In this document: positions 12,732-13,146 of the stretch, one piece after another | Layout: each line of letters begins with the position of its first letter | Position numbering within the stretch: the stretch's first letter is position 1 | Assembly (NCBI GenBank): GCA_030152425.1 | Contig: JASLJP010000102.1 | Location: 1-13,146 of the forward strand | DNA length: 13,146 nt | Direction of reading: 5' to 3' | DNA from: Aquirhabdus sp. | GTDB lineage: Bacteria; Pseudomonadota; Gammaproteobacteria; Pseudomonadales; Moraxellaceae | Program-made: the position numbers and the translations under genes | Notes under the pieces: model-generated | The model's database searches: none | What the model was told of the DNA's origin: nothing | The model's input: only the letters and a program-made list of their open reading frames with translations

Positions 12732-13146
12732 ATGGTCAGCATCGAGACAGTCACAGGATTAAGCCATGCCACACGCGGACAGGGGGCAGGCGCAGGGCTG
12801 CCGGTGCTGGTCATCGACAATCCTCACTGCCATGCGGTCGTCTCCGCGCATGGTGCACAGGTCCTTGAGTACGCGCAAACCGGCCAAGCTCCGCTGCTGT
12901 GGCTCTCCGCGCACAGCCATTACACACCGAGCAAAGCCATCCGTGGTGGGATTCCACTGTGCTTTCCATGGTTTGGTGCGCATCCTCGCGACATTACATT
13001 GCCCGCGCATGGCTTTGCCCGGACGCGCACATGGACACTGACCGCTGCCGAGCAGCATGCAGCGGGTCATCTGCTGACCTATAGCCTCAGTGACGATGCC
13101 GCCACGCGCGCCTTGTGGCCGTATGCCTTTAGCGCGCGACTGGTGA
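12732..13146 (+). CDS. D-hexose-6-phosphate mutarotase, YeaD family (3' end outside window)
   Basis: The first 138 codons of an aldose-1-epimerase-like enzyme that interconverts the alpha and beta anomers of hexose 6-phosphates. The translation begins MVSIETVTGL. The family blocks are the early beta-strands VLVIDNPHCHAVVSAHGAQV, then LLWLSAHSHY, KAIRGGIPLCFPWFG and PAHGFARTRTW. RGGIP, CFPWFG and HGFAR match the YeaD group. The active-site His/Glu of the second half is beyond the window. ATG 12732 is preceded by a purine-rich stretch (GGGGAAAGAGCAGG). This frame stays open to the last base. The gene lies 18 bp beyond the ygiQ terminator. Confidence 0.9.
   Translation, partial: MVSIETVTGLSHATRGQGAGAGLPVLVIDNPHCHAVVSAHGAQVLEYAQTGQAPLLWLSAHSHYTPSKAIRGGIPLCFPWFGAHPRDITLPAHGFARTRTWTLTAAEQHAAGHLLTYSLSDDAATRALWPYAFSARLV

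Noticed and set aside
1..13146. Mobile elements, CRISPR, toxin-antitoxin or defence genes
   Set aside because: All large open frames are accounted for by chromosomal families, and no transposase, integrase, direct-repeat array or terminal inverted repeat was seen.

Overview
This window looks like a chromosomal segment of a gammaproteobacterium with moderately high GC content. The best guess is Pseudomonadales, in the neighbourhood of Moraxellaceae. The reasons are the order murD-ftsW followed by a convergent gluQ-dksA pair, a DksA with an N-terminal extension, and the style of the FtsW, CpdA and UreD proteins. This placement comes from recalled family patterns, not from a search. No insertion sequence, prophage, CRISPR array, tRNA or rRNA is visible.

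Layout. (1) Positions 1-2610, plus strand: the 3' part of murD (cut by the window edge), then ftsW, both for septal peptidoglycan synthesis. (2) Positions 2630-5217, minus strand: gluQ (glutamyl-Q tRNA-Asp synthetase), which is 21 bp downstream of dksA (ppGpp co-regulator of RNA polymerase), then cpdA (cAMP phosphodiesterase) with a TTG start. (3) Positions 5218-5913: an AT-rich gap of about 700 bp with no gene. It holds a cluster of NtrC-type dyads, a good sigma-54 promoter and several hairpins. (4) Positions 5914-6843: a TIGR02001/Gcw_chp (TorF-like) outer-membrane porin, closed by a bidirectional terminator. (5) Positions 6991-7854, minus strand: a PF10118-type predicted metal-dependent hydrolase, divergent from (6) ureD at 8107-8994, a complete urease accessory gene with no urease structural gene beside it. 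(7) A DUF2167 membrane protein, then the large radical SAM protein YgiQ with a strong terminator. (8) The 5' part of a D-hexose-6-phosphate mutarotase (YeaD family), which runs off the end of the window.

How it fits together. Most of the window is housekeeping: cell wall, division, stringent response, tRNA modification and cAMP turnover. The stretch from about 5450 to 9000 has a nitrogen flavour. A porin lies behind NtrC-like enhancer sites and a -24/-12 promoter, and a urease maturation gene sits nearby. The idea that the porin brings nitrogen compounds such as urea or ammonium across the outer membrane is inference. Several obvious start codons look wrong on Shine-Dalgarno evidence: the porin starts at 5914, the hydrolase at 7854 and ureD at GTG 8107. 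I found no clear case of a wholly new defence or mobile system. The most interesting signals are the sigma-54/NtrC control region and the orphan ureD.
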